Positions 48,008-59,231 of a stretch of DNA of 60,000 bases are shown here, one piece after another; within the stretch, counting starts at the first letter, position 1; each line of letters begins with the position of its first letter. The stretch spans positions 23,649,759 to 23,709,758 of the forward strand of contig CAIIXF020000009.1 of NCBI GenBank assembly GCA_903813345.2. Reading direction: 5' to 3'. The notes under the pieces are model-generated. The model had not been told where the DNA came from and searched no databases. It worked only from the letters and a program-made list of their open reading frames with translations. Position numbers and translations under genes: made by a program. This stretch comes from Owenia fusiformis. Its lineage: Eukaryota; Annelida; Polychaeta; Sabellida; Oweniidae.

Positions 48008-50543
48008 TCATAAAATCACACATCCGGAATCACTGGAAGTTGAGCTATTCGATGTTTTGTTGTGATTAGGAATATCTGTACGACTGCCAAAATCGCTGTC
48101 ATCCAAGGTAATGAATTCGTGTTTAAACTTGTTCAGGTCGACATCATCATGTTGGAATATCCAAATATCTCTGTCACAGTTGGACGGTTTCAACTCCTTT
48201 TGGTATCGTTCGATCATCACCTTTACTACACACTTTATCTTCTCATAGCAACCTACAATCAAATGAATTAAAATAACAAAATGCCTGCATCACCTAGTAA
48301 GTGATCACAAATGGTTAGAAAATGTAGCTTTGGTAGACACCGACAATGGGATACCCTTTCTGAAAAATGATCCGATTTTGGAGATATGGTTCATAAAAAG
48401 TTAGTCTCAGGTTTCATGCAGTATAACACTTCATTTACATAGCCTTGTTGTCTAAAGCTCGGATCGATGCTGTGTCACTCTGACCAATGGAATCCATGAT
48501 ATATAGCTCTTTAATCGTATTTTTGCAGTAAAACTAACATCATGTAACAAGGATCGGCTTGGCTCCCAGGGTTTCAACGTAATCTCCGATTTGTTTAGTG
48601 TTGATCGTGCCAGTATTTCTTTGGCTGTAAGGTGAATGGCCGATATTCTTATGATAGCGACGACGACGATGAACATGTCGTTAATGTCTTGACTTAATAA
48701 TTAACTTGCAGTGACTTCAAAATAGCAATCCAAAAGATTTGAAGAAAAAAACTGATAACTTATGTCGTGTTTTGACATCTTTTGTTATGAGATAAGACCG
48801 AAACTCGCGATTCAAATTCTGGAATGAAAAAATGGCGGCTGTTTCATTTTGAATTTTGTTATCGCGACATGATTCCATATATGGTAAAATATCGAAATGG
48901 AACGCTGGGACCTAATCCTCCTTGTTCATAGATCGATAATCGGATGACAATGATTTACAAGAATTGTCAATTATTTAGGGTTTATCTACCAGAGAGATTA
49001 TACTACCATCATTATGTATGTATGTATGTATAATTTATTTGCCTCTTAATATAAAGAGAGTTACATTCATATTTTACATAAAATGATTAATAAGTGAACA
49101 GCATCATAAAAATTATTAATAGTAATGATTTGATAAAAGCAGTTGTCTCTGCTTGTGCATTATATAAACGTACTGTGATATTTCTAATAGCTTCTCATGA
49201 TCACAACTAATGATACCTAATATTGACTTGAGAATAAAATTGTCATCTTGGACGTTAAAGATGCTTGTTACAATGTTAATCATCGGAACCCTTACTCCAG
49301 AAAAAGCTGGACATTTGAGTAAAAAATGTTTAACAGTTTCATTTTCATTAAGCTCGCAAAGCACACATGTTTTACACACAGGTGTATCACCCTCGCGACG
49401 TCTACTGTTTAAACCGTAAGTTCCAGTTAGTAATTTTATCATAAGTTTTGTGCAGTACATATAATTGGGATTGTTTCTTGCAATAATCCACCAAACATTT
49501 GGTTTCAATTCTACCAAGGAACCTGCCATCATATTGAGATTATTGTACATTAGTGCTGAGAGCACAGTGCTACGAGCATGAACATTTTTGACTCTATTGT
49601 AAATGGTCTCTCTAAATTTTGATTTACTTGGAAATTTAGCATTGAAAATCATTTCCTTCACATAGTCAGTAAGGTTATACTTCAGAACTGTTTCCCACAT
49701 ATAAAATGAAGGGGATTTCATGCTTTTACAGGTAACAGATGTGTACATCATTCTTATTAAGCGCTCTAAACATATGACTTTATATATACAATTCATGGGC
49801 AAACATAACAGCATGAACAAAAACATAAGTCGGTCACAATCAATCTTTGCTTGGACTGACATCCAGCCAAGCAGCCTGACTGCCACGGGATCTGGTGTGT
49901 TCTTTGGCAATGACTGGATTCGCTTGCCAATCTCCCTGTGAGCACAATCCATCAGTTTAAAGTCATCCTCTGAGTATGGTATCACTGCACATCCATAAGT
50001 CATGGTAGGGAAAGCAAAAGACCAGTACAGTTTTGAAGCTAATAATGGGTGAATGCCGCCACACCCGCTTCCTAGGCCCAAAAGTGAGCAGAACTTTCTT
50101 CTAGCTGCGGATATAGCACTTTTTACGTGTTCGGTTGTTTTCCCAAGAGGAATCCCAACGTGATGAGCTGACTGAACATTTTTTATGACCGCCGTTCCGA
50201 GTTTAAAGTCGCAAATCGTCCTTTTTGCCGGGCCATACGTCATTATCACACACTTATCTGGATGAAATTCAAAACGCCATCGTCTACTGTATTCGTATGC
50301 TATCTGAAGAAGTTCATTCATATGTCCTGGGTGAAAGAGTTGTTATTTACCAGTTCTAACAGCCCAGTTGTTGTAGATAATTGTATCTTTTGAGAACCTG
50401 TGGTAGCGCAATGTTGTAAAATAAACGCCCCTTCCGAGAAGTGCATCCCTTGCGTCCATTACTTCTGTCTTTTTGATTCGTTTCGAACGCCGTATTGCCT
50501 CAAGGCCTTCAAGCGTAGTATAATGGTAAAACTCCCAACACAT
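48008..50543 (-). CDS. ART-HYD1-like protein with C-terminal CAAX box
   Basis: Two exons, 50351-50543 and 48008-48252, with a 2.1 kb GT-AG intron in phase 1 (438 nt, 145 aa). The N-terminal exon has FYHYTTLEGLEAIRRSKRIK and, about 30 residues on, GRGVYFTTL. The spacing and sequence are those of the Tox-ART-HYD1 family (HYD1-signature ADP-ribosyltransferase fold): YHYTxxEGLxxIxxSxxI then GxGVYFT. Exon 2 holds charged, probably helical sequence and ends in a Ser/Thr-rich linker and SGCVIL, a CAAX-type box whose final leucine favours geranylgeranylation and membrane attachment. There is no signal peptide, so it is likely intracellular. Whether it is an active transferase cannot be decided; only part of the fold is recognisable. 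It converges with SPARC. The intron contains a LINE fragment and an AT-rich MITE. Confidence 0.62.
48548..48924. mobile_element. MITE related to the one at 30241, in the ART-HYD1-like gene intron
   Basis: Ends CAAGGATCGGCTTGGCTCCCAG and, inverted, CAAGGAGGATTAGGTCCCAG. The interior shares AAAATGGCGGCTGTT and ATATATGG words with the reverse complement of 30300-30360. No exact flanking duplication was found. Confidence 0.5.
49014..50335 (-). mobile_element. 5'-truncated non-LTR retrotransposon (RT C-terminal half)
   Basis: A single minus-strand frame (50321-49116, 401 codons) starts inside the reverse transcriptase thumb (SRRWRFEFHPDKCVIMTYG) and continues through the C-terminal region. It ends with a Cys/His knuckle (CKTCVLCELNENETVKHF) typical of Jockey/CR1-type elements. 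The 3' UTR ends in an (ATAC)n tail (49014-49032). The frame has no stop, so the copy is young or recently truncated. The catalytic YxDD core is missing. It lies in the intron of the ART-HYD1-like gene, 15 bp from the exon 1 donor. Confidence 0.85.
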
Positions 50544-51758
50544 TTTACACCAAAAGAGATTAGCCTTCTATATTCGGCGATTTTTACGTCTAGTAATTGT
50601 TTTGAGTTACATTAGTATTTCAATGATTAAAAGATGATTAAACAAAAATACCATACGTAATGAGTCATTTTGGTTTCGTTTCAATTCAGTCGATCAATGC
50701 ATTAAGGACACCAACTTCCTTGTTGTAAGATCTACTCGACAAACATGTACAATACTTGGGCGAAGGGGGGGGGGGTGAGGAGTGCGTCCGCACTATTGTT
50801 TTTGAGCTAGTCCCCGGGGATTACAATCATGGTGCTGGCCGAGAAGAAGACTTGAAGTAAAGATGAAATATGTGCTTTGGTGAATGAGGTGGAGAAACTC
50901 ACCTTCAAGTGCAAAACTGATTTTTTATTAATTGCTGTGCCAAAGTGGCATTAATAACCATGTTCTCCATTGGTATAATATATATATTGACAATTTTGTG
51001 AAATCTAGATACAAATTCGTGGACGTGTGTTGGACGAGGCTGCTCAAATATGATGCCTGGTTCTCTACATTGTTCCACATGGTCCTAGGTAAAATGCATA
51101 TACGTACTAAAGGTAGAAAAACTTTGTGTTTCAATATATCTTCTTTTTTCTAAATCGCATACTCTTGTTCTCCAAATTAAATAATTTTTGAAATATAATT
51201 GAACATTGAGAATCACAGCTTTTGCATCAATATTTAAATAATTGAAGTACAGTGAAATTCGTGTATGGAAATATACCTGCAAGACCTTTCAGAGATACCC
51301 TGCGCACCTGCGTGTTACATTTTAATAACATGTATGTACTAGATATAGTCTAGTGTAAAAGAACACTGTCTGAGAAATTAGATATAATTGCTAGTACCGT
51401 GAAGAAGCAGTCGCCTCGGTCAAAATGTTTGCTTGGAGAAATTTCTAAAACAATATTCTTTTATCACGAATTTGAAATCTGAATTTCCCTGTTTATTATT
51501 AAATTATATTTCTAAAAAATGGCGGCCTTTTTTATTTCAATGGTCATCTCGGAAAATCTTTTTGACCAAGAGTTTTGTATCCCTAAGGTATCAGCATGTA
51601 CAATTTGAACCAAATTCGTCAACTGATATTTAAGTTATCAAAAATTAGCGATATCAGCCTTTGTCATTATCCTCTCGCAAACGGCAGATAAGAGGGGTTT
51701 TGGTATACCAGATTTTCCATACATATGCGGCCAACTTCATGATCGATACTTGATCATG
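50544..51758. other. Upstream of the ART-HYD1-like gene
   Basis: Promoter region of the minus-strand gene is expected here. No TATA box was identified. A G tract is present at 50765-50775. No coding frame of substance. Confidence 0.4.
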
Positions 51759-51771
51759 AGTTATCGCCAGA

Positions 51772-54700
51772 TAACGCCTTATGATAAGCATATTGGTGAT
51801 TTACTAGTCAAAATAAAAAAAATGTTAAACCCATTAAAGAAACTCAAATTCAAGCTTGGGAGCAAGCACCTTGAAACAATCTTCAACTCATTCATTCTTC
51901 CTCACTTTGATTATGGTGCCATTTTATATGGCACAGCTTCTAAATTTCTTTTGCGAAGACTCGATAGTCTATATTACACAGCGGCACTCTATTGTTCTGG
52001 CTGCATCCAAGGAGCAGTACAGAAAAGGTCCTAAGTCTCCTAAACTGGCCAACACTTGAATCTAGACGTAGAATACAATCAAATAATTTTATGTTCAAAG
52101 TTGCCAATGGTACAAGTCCCTCATATATCACAGACATTTTTGATAATTATAGTAATGTTAGGAATAGAAACTTGAGATACATTGATCCATTTAAAATGCC
52201 CATAAGATGCTCTGCTAGATTCTCATCCTCATCAATACCTTCTGCAATCTCAAAATGGCTAGAGCTCCCCCCTTCTATTAAAACCAAGAAAACTCTTCAT
52301 AATTTCAAAAAACACCAACGGCTTTTCCTCCAAAACCCCTCTAAAAGTTTGACCATAAGTCAACTCAATCTTTCTAGACGGCATGAGATAGTTGTGAATA
52401 AAGTAAGAGCTGACTTATTTCTTAAAGCTCAATTTTATGCCCATAATTTTAACTCTGTTGACAGCCCTAATTGTGCTTGTGGCAGCTCTCAAACCTTAAA
52501 GCATATTCTTTTCCAGTGCAATCGCTTAACCTTAGTAAGACAGGATCTCTGGGATAAACTTGCTGAATTAGAACCTTCCCTCAATAATAATCTTCCCGAG
52601 TACGATTTTATCTCCATTTTGAAAACAGGAAGCCCAAACTTAAGCATAGATGTAAACTCTAAAGCCATTTCACTGATACTTGACTTCATTATAGACAATA
52701 GGGAGGTTAAGATTAGCGTAAAAATATACGTGTACCTATCCCTATCCGTATGTTTGTTACGGATACGTATAGGTAATGCGTATTGCAAAATGAGTTTAAG
52801 ATTAACGTAAAAGGCTTCGAAACCGTATGCTACAATTTATGATAAAATTAACATCCTAATTATAGAATGAAAACCATGCGACGGCTTATATGGCACATAC
52901 TAGTATAGTACATGTCACCTCTCAGAACTGCTATGATACGACGTCAGATACTGTACATCGCGGCATTTTACTGCATTTTTACATGCGTACTTACTTTTAA
53001 AACCGCAATATCTCGACAGCAAAATCATATTTTTCTACAATTTTTCGTCATCAGTTGAACACGTATGTCCATGAAATATTTTGCCTATCAGAATTCCAAA
53101 TAACTGATTTGGGACTTTTTAAATGAGAATCACGCAAGCCGTATTATGCGACTTTCTATGCTAAAACCGGGTGTGGACTGTAACATTTTGAAGAAAAATG
53201 ATTTTAATTTTAAACGAAAAATGAAGATAACCTTTTCATTTCTTAACGGATCTTTCTCAAATTTTCACAATATTTAAATTCACCATTTTGGAAAAGACAA
53301 ACAGATTCTGTGTGATGACGTCATAATATAACAATGCTAACTCAACGCTTATATTTACGCAAAAAAAGTGTGGACAGGCAGAATTTCGTACCAACAAGAT
53401 ATATATTTTGGTCAATTAAACATTAAATCGTTTGAAAGGTTAATTATTCTTTTTTGATTCCTGAAAGGCATATCATATTCTATATTTTTATCAAAAAACT
53501 ATATCATTTTGATTAAAATTCAGTCTGTAAGAAGCATAAATTGAAAGAAATATGAAGTGAAGCCATGTGAAAAATTTACAAAATTACGTTTCATTTTTTG
53601 AGTTCAAATATTTCTAATTAAGGGATAAACATTCAAAACTTTCCAATGTTTCAGCATGTTCTTTTAAATATATCCCTTACTACATACAATTAATTTCATT
53701 TAATTTGAACTAGTATATATTGAGATAGACATCATTTTATCACCGCAACCCCAAGTGAAGACTTTACAAAATAAGACGTTACGCCGTTAGCGTATTATAT
53801 GTTCTCCTTTATTATTCATTGCTTTAAATAAATAAAACTAAATATTCGAGTTAAAAGAAATTACAAATAATGCATTTGACAATCCTTAATATCTTCCCGT
53901 CTGTGTATATCAGTTGAATATGACAAGGGGCACTGTGAAAGAGTCTAGAAAGACGGTGCGACAACGAGAGCGCAGGGCCGAAAAGCGCGACAAAGAAGAA
54001 AACGGGTAGGGTTTGAAATGTCTACTTTCTGGTGATTCTAATTCTGTATATCGTGACACAACCTTTTTGAATATAGAATTGTGTTGAAGCGCACATTAAT
54101 CTGAACAAAACGTGAAGTTTTTAAGAAGATTCCATGAATATTAAAAATTCTGCAATTACTTGGAGGAGCATTGCGCATATTTATCGCGCAAATCTTTGCA
54201 TTTTGTCGGTAAAATGAACAATTACAATGTTGTAGTATCTGACGTCGTATCTATATACTTCAGAGTGGTGTAGCTACTGTAGTTGGGAGGGGGTGTTGCT
54301 TGTGGGCCCGCTAATGGGGCAGTGACTTACGGCGAAATGTTAAATGTCTAGCATGATCCAGCAATGATAGTGACCAAATTGTAAAGTTAAACAATTAAAA
54401 CCACGAGAAAATGGCTGATTTCATACATTTACAATAAGCAAAACTGAAGAAGAATGTGTAAATTCAACAATTTCCTGCATCATCACATGGCATCGTTTAT
54501 CGCATCAATGAATGTGTTCGACCACTTAATTTCTATGCAGATCGAATGAGAAATGTTTGTTGCTACTATTTTGAAGTTTAATGGATGATATTTGATCTAG
54601 AAATGACATAATTTGTTGGATAAAAACATACGTTTTCGAATTACCTATCTTCGGCCATTTATAGGTAATTACGTATCGCAAACCCTGTAACTTAGGTAAA

Positions 54701-54965
54701 ATGCCGCTTAGTGTAATAACAAACTACGTATAGGTATAGGTAAATGGGTTATCTACGCTAATCTTAAACTCCCTAATAGCTAATTCCCTCCCTCGTGTCT
54801 CTCTTTCTGATATCCTGTTGTCCTGTCACACCTGCTCCGGTCCGGGACCCTGTCTGCCTGCCACCCCCAGCCTCTCACCATTCCTATATAATGCCCTCTG
54901 GCGATTTAGGGATGCTATTGTAATTGTATTTTAAACTATATCAATGAAATAAATAAATAATAATA
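51772..54965 (+). mobile_element. 5'-truncated LINE with 13-bp target-site duplication
   Basis: AGTTATCGCCAGA flanks both sides (51759-51771, 54966-54978). The remaining sequence encodes the end of a reverse transcriptase (KLGSKHLETIFNSFILPHFD, LLNWPTLESRRRIQSNNFMF, SAISKWLELPPSIK) and a Cys-rich C-terminus (NCACGSSQTLKHILFQC). There is a frameshift near 52010-52030, and the 3' end is an AATAAATAATAATA-type tail (54939-54965). A TA-flanked element (52701-54773) splits it two codons before its stop. Without it the LINE is about 1.1 kb. Confidence 0.85.
52701..54773. mobile_element. 2.07 kb TA-flanked element nested in the LINE
   Basis: Ends GGGAGGTTAAGATTAGCGTA and, inverted, GGGAGTTTAAGATTAGCGTAG, with TA on both sides (52699-52700, 54774-54775). 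Subterminal parts (CCTATACGTATCC-like words) also pair inverted over about 100 bp. The interior is non-coding except a very basic short frame near 53922-54008 (MTRGTVKESRKTVRQRERR). Tc1/mariner-type by its TA duplication and size; no transposase is left. Confidence 0.8.
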
Positions 54966-55086
54966 AGTTATCGCCAGAGAGACGCTCGAAAGAATTGACG
55001 GGTGAATGGAGGGCTTCACGGTTCACTGTCCGTACGTACCTATCGAACTTCGTTGATGTTATATTGTCTTACGACCGCATTTGCAG

Positions 55087-55094
55087 TATAAAAG
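55087..55094 (+). promoter_or_regulatory. TATA box upstream of the GPCR exon
   Basis: TATAAAAG in a GC-richer context (TTTGCAGTATAAAAGCAGCA), about 320 nt before the first GPCR ATG. A transcript starting about 25-30 nt downstream would have a 5' UTR near 300 nt. Confidence 0.35.
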
Positions 55095-55413
55095 CAGCAC
55101 CACGCAAGATAGTGAATGATTTAATCAGTATTCGTTATCAACAAATGGCTGTGATAAGTGTAGGTCTATATGCATGCAATCACGTGGGTAACAAGTTAAG
55201 GAATATAAAAAACATACGTGCTACTTGTATCTACACTTGGGAATTCTAAAACTGAAAACAATGATGTAGAGAACTTTGGAGAGTCCTTGCTCAAAACCAA
55301 CATTTATCTATACCGACCGTGCATTTATACAAAAACAAACGTAACCAATCGAAACATTCTGGAGATAACGGATTCAGCTCAAGGTATACAGATGGATCTT
55401 TTGACACAATCGG

Positions 55414-55568
55414 ATGTGGATAATGAATGATTCACATAAGCATCCACATTGGGGCACAACTGGACGTCATGCAACACGGGAAAATACTCTTGTGTACGGA
55501 TTCGCTATAACTGCCATAGCTATCATTGGACTTGTTGCTAATACACTGGTACTCGTCACCATGATTAG
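55414..55568 (+). CDS. First coding exon of a class A (rhodopsin-type) GPCR, partial
   Basis: The reading frame opens after an in-frame TGA and has ATGs at 55414 and 55423. It encodes a short hydrophilic N-terminus and then FAITAIAIIGLVANTLVLVTMIR. This has the shape of TM1, with the invariant Asn followed by xLV in class A receptors (GNxLV; here AN-TLV), ending in the basic residue that begins the first intracellular loop. The exon stops at AG|GTAAGT (phase 2), a position where many invertebrate GPCR genes are split. I see no TM2 exon (no LAxxD) in the remaining 4.4 kb, so the gene continues outside. The ligand cannot be guessed. Confidence 0.6.
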
Positions 55569-56239
55569 GTAAGTACAATATTCAACAATGGATCAATACG
55601 TAGCCCATGAGCTGAGCACTCCAAAGAAAATTAAGTGTCATTGCCTGGTACTCCGCCACCAAAAAATGAATATGCCGTTCGAAAATTCTGATTTTCGTTA
55701 AAAAAAATAGACTATAAAAATACGTTTACTTCGATAAGAATACTTTAGATTAATAAAAGAATATAGAATTTGGAAAATGTAAAACAGATGGTCCCCACAG
55801 AATTCAAAACGGGTAAAACGTCTGCAATAGTGGAAATCTGCGTGGCGCAATGTTTTGGTGTCACTATTGTAAGTAATAAAAAACAAGGGCTAATGCTAAA
55901 AAGGTGACATATATAAAAGGTACAGGGTGACACAAAAAAAGATTTACCCAAAGAAATATCTGCATGCACTGAATGTTAATCTTAATTTTCTCAGTGAAAG
56001 CCCCTATCGCTACTAGCCTGTTGTCGGATAAACGAAAAATAGTCCAGGGTAGAGCATTCGTATAGATGAAAGAACACTGCAGTAGTCGGTTTTTGTGGAG
56101 GACATCCGGACAACCACAACTCCTTACAGTATAGGATCAAGAAAAATGTCAAATGATCCACCGTGATGTTTCTTTACACAACTTTACTTAAGTTACTGCT
56201 TTAACTAAATGCAATTGTTTACTCGCTACTGAGGGCCAA

Positions 56240-56340
56240 GGTTTTTTTTATTTTTTTTATTTATTAAAATCATATAAACATATATACATATAAGTGATAA
56301 TGACACCCTAGTGGGTGTAGGTCTTATCACAAGCTAAAAT
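56240..56340 (-). mobile_element. Possible 3' end of a retroelement
   Basis: On the minus strand an ACACCCACTAGGGTGTCATT hairpin-like segment is followed by an AATAAATAAAAAAAATAAAA tail, the look of a LINE or SINE 3' terminus. No coding part was recognised. Confidence 0.3.
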
Positions 56341-57913
56341 ATTTAAAAATGGCATATTGTTAGTTACATTTATTATTGATGTTACAAAGTGTCTCAAAGT
56401 ATAAATTATGTAAGCCAAACTGGGAAACAAATAAAAATAAAAATGATGTACATTATAAAAGATGTAATAAAACATTTTAATGATGTAGAATAGCTAAATG
56501 GAAAAAGATGCATCTGTTAAAAATGTGTACAGGGTACTAATCATAGAGACTAATTACATGTCTTTTGAAGGCTCGCTTAAAAATAAAAATGGTTTTTGAA
56601 TTTTTGATAACATCTAACAAATCTTTACAAATTCCAATAATTTGTGCTGTTAAGTCTGATCTTACTTTTTTAAAATCGTTTACTAATTCTCATAAGTTCA
56701 AATCTGACTTTATATATGAGCTATGACGTCCTTCAAAGTTGTTTTCAACTTACTTCAAATTAACCATTTTTCAATATCATCTTCAGGTTCTTAGAAGTTC
56801 AAATCTGACTCTAGATTTGAGATTTGACCTTTGCTTCACATTTAATGAGCTTCGAAAGGTCAAAATATTGACTTTTCAAGGTTAAAGGTTTTATCACAAT
56901 CAGCTTTTAGCATGGTCTGGATAATGGTCCCAAGTTCAGATATAAAATATTACAAGGGGGGATTCTTGCTGTAACACACAATTACTATAATCAGCAGTTA
57001 TAAGAGGCGGATGTCTAAATTTAAACATGGCTAATTTTTGAATCCGGGTAGAACAGCATGCGCAGCAACTCATGTATCATATCAGGATAGAGTGCGTTTT
57101 TCTAAGTTGAAGTCAATATTTCTACTGTCTTTTGATACAGAAGCTGGAAGCTTCAGAAACATGCTAAATTTACCTAAATCACAATACTTATACTTACACC
57201 AAAATATAAAGTATTTGTATTACTTTCCTTGAAGTGGACCGGACTTAATGTGAATTTGTGTTAGGGTAATCAACTTGCTAAATCAACCAGCAAATTGAAA
57301 CTTAATGGTGTCATTTGATCATGCGGCAACGGAACGGTCGCCCCATGAAACATTTTATGTTGCATAAAACATAACAAGATGTGTGATCATGAGGGCAGAA
57401 AACTTTTTTTTCCATTTGGGATCTTTAAAAGGACCATATTGTATTTCACGAGTATGTGTGTGTTCATGTTCTCCGCTGACACTTGTACATAAATGACGCC
57501 GGTCAATATGATTTGGGGAATAGCACAAGGATGATATCAATGTTTCCCGAAAGAATGCAGTCACCGAGGGAAATATCGATATCATCCAAGGGATATTCCC
57601 CATATCATCCCGACGGGTGAATAACGAGCTCATACCATGGTTAAGAGCAATATCTACCTCAAAAATCATTTGTTTGATGAGAATACCATTAACTAATTTT
57701 AGAAATATGAACACATATATTCCATATAACTGTCAAAACATAAAAAATGATGACTGACTTAACATGGGAACAGAATAATAGAAATAACACTATATCTGTG
57801 ACTGTCAATAATTAGTCTTTTCGACCTCTTGGTCTTGTTTGATCTAGCCATGTTAATGTTGATGCAAACTTAAATGAAGTCTCAAAAGATTTACACGGGA
57901 ATAAATACTCGTG

Positions 57914-57985
57914 ATGATATCGGAATTAGCGGGATGATATGAATATCGAACCCGATATCATTCCGCTAATTCCAATATCATTCCG
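57914..57985. repeat. Hairpin of GATATCGGAATTAGCGGGAT type
   Basis: GATATCGGAATTAGCGGGAT and its inverted partner ATCATTCCGCTAATTCCAATATC flank a short loop. Related ATATCATCCC/GATGATATC words occur at 57530-57615. Confidence 0.6.
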
Positions 57986-58414
57986 ATATCAGTTCAGATG
58001 CTAAATAAGTGATACCTGATATTGCTCTGACGATGGCACAGATAGAGGTTATTTACTAAGAGGGATTTAATGTAGTTTTATTCCGAGGACAATATGTATG
58101 AAATATCGTATTGTCATGAGGAATAAACCAATATTTAATCCCAACCAGTAAACAAGCGTTTTATCTAAAAAAACAAGAGTAAATATTTAGTCTACAAAAT
58201 ATGACTTAACTTAATGACATTTTGAAATATAACGACTTTATTGTACAACATGCACATCAACATCAAAAAATTGACAATACGTAAACATGCCCATCACAGG
58301 GCATTCGCATTTTGCTCGGATTTCTATGACGTTGACCATAAGAAATGAGTAGCTCCAATAATTCTTTCATATTCTATCGTATTCGGGGATTCCCCATTAC
58401 ATCATCTCCCGCAT

Positions 58415-58495
58415 CATCTCCAATCAAATCGCAGGATGTGATCACGTGAACAATCATGAGCACGTGCTCTCTCAGTACTGCGCATGCGCAAAGTT
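58415..58495. promoter_or_regulatory. CCAAT / E-box / NRF1-type site cluster
   Basis: Within 80 bp are a CCAATCA box (near 58418), two CACGTG E-boxes (58443-58448 and 58461-58466, the second inside the palindrome GAGCACGTGCTC) and TGCGCATGCGCA (58479-58490), a perfect match to the NRF1 consensus. Such clusters mark housekeeping promoters. About 20 nt downstream an ATGGCG opens a 14-codon frame ending at a CG|GTAATA donor-like site, which could be a first exon on the plus strand; this is unproven. Confidence 0.4.
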
Positions 58496-59231
58496 AAATT
58501 TGAACTCTTGTGAATGGCGTTAACATCAGTTCAACATCATCATTTCAAACCTACGGTAATACTATTGAAGTTACTCGATTCATACTTGTAGAGAATACTC
58601 ATAAAACTGCAGGAACATTTGGAGATCCATTTCAACGGCAAATTGAGGCCTGTTTATAAAATTTGTTTTAGAACGTGCCAATATGATAGGTCATCTTTGG
58701 GAAATCTCCCCCCCCCCTGGACGTTGACTGTCCGTGTCAGAGCATGATGATGAAATTACAATTTGCCTAATAGGTTTAATCCACATAGTTCTTACGTTTC
58801 AAAATTATATATTTTCCATTTTGTTTGGGTCTCACATAAGAACATCATTATAGCGTCGCTATATCGACCCAACTGAACGTAATTGGAAACTTTCTTTGGC
58901 AAAAATTCGCGGAATTGGGTGGTGATTTCGATTTTCATGAACGGGATTGGGCGGGACAATACGATATTTTTTTAATATCAATAATATTCCCGAATGTTAT
59001 TCATCAGGAACTATATAGTAGCATAATGAGATAAATTCAAACTTCTTCAACTGTACATGGATATAAAATAGTGGCAGCCAAGAATACAAGAATGGAGAAA
59101 TGCTGTCATGTCACACCTAAAATTCAAAATAGTATCCCTGCATGAATGATAACCTAAACGTTATAGCACCACTAGTTAATGAATACAACACATGTTGAAA
59201 AGCAATACTCCATCGTTTGCTAGCTAAATTT

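Larger units (their letters stand above)
55569..58414. other. GPCR intron, gene-free part
   Basis: No exon with GPCR features. AAGTTCAAATCTGACT occurs twice (near 56696 and 56804). Confidence 0.4.

Noticed and set aside
51992-52810. Host gene with a 272-codon frame
   Set aside because: The translation is the C-terminal part of a LINE reverse transcriptase, and its last codons run into the nested element.
54995-55249. 84-codon frame before the GPCR exon
   Set aside because: It crosses the TATA box and lacks motifs; it is taken as promoter and 5' UTR.
57355-57714. 119-codon minus-strand frame
   Set aside because: It overlaps the ATATCATCCC repeats and shows no domain or splice support.
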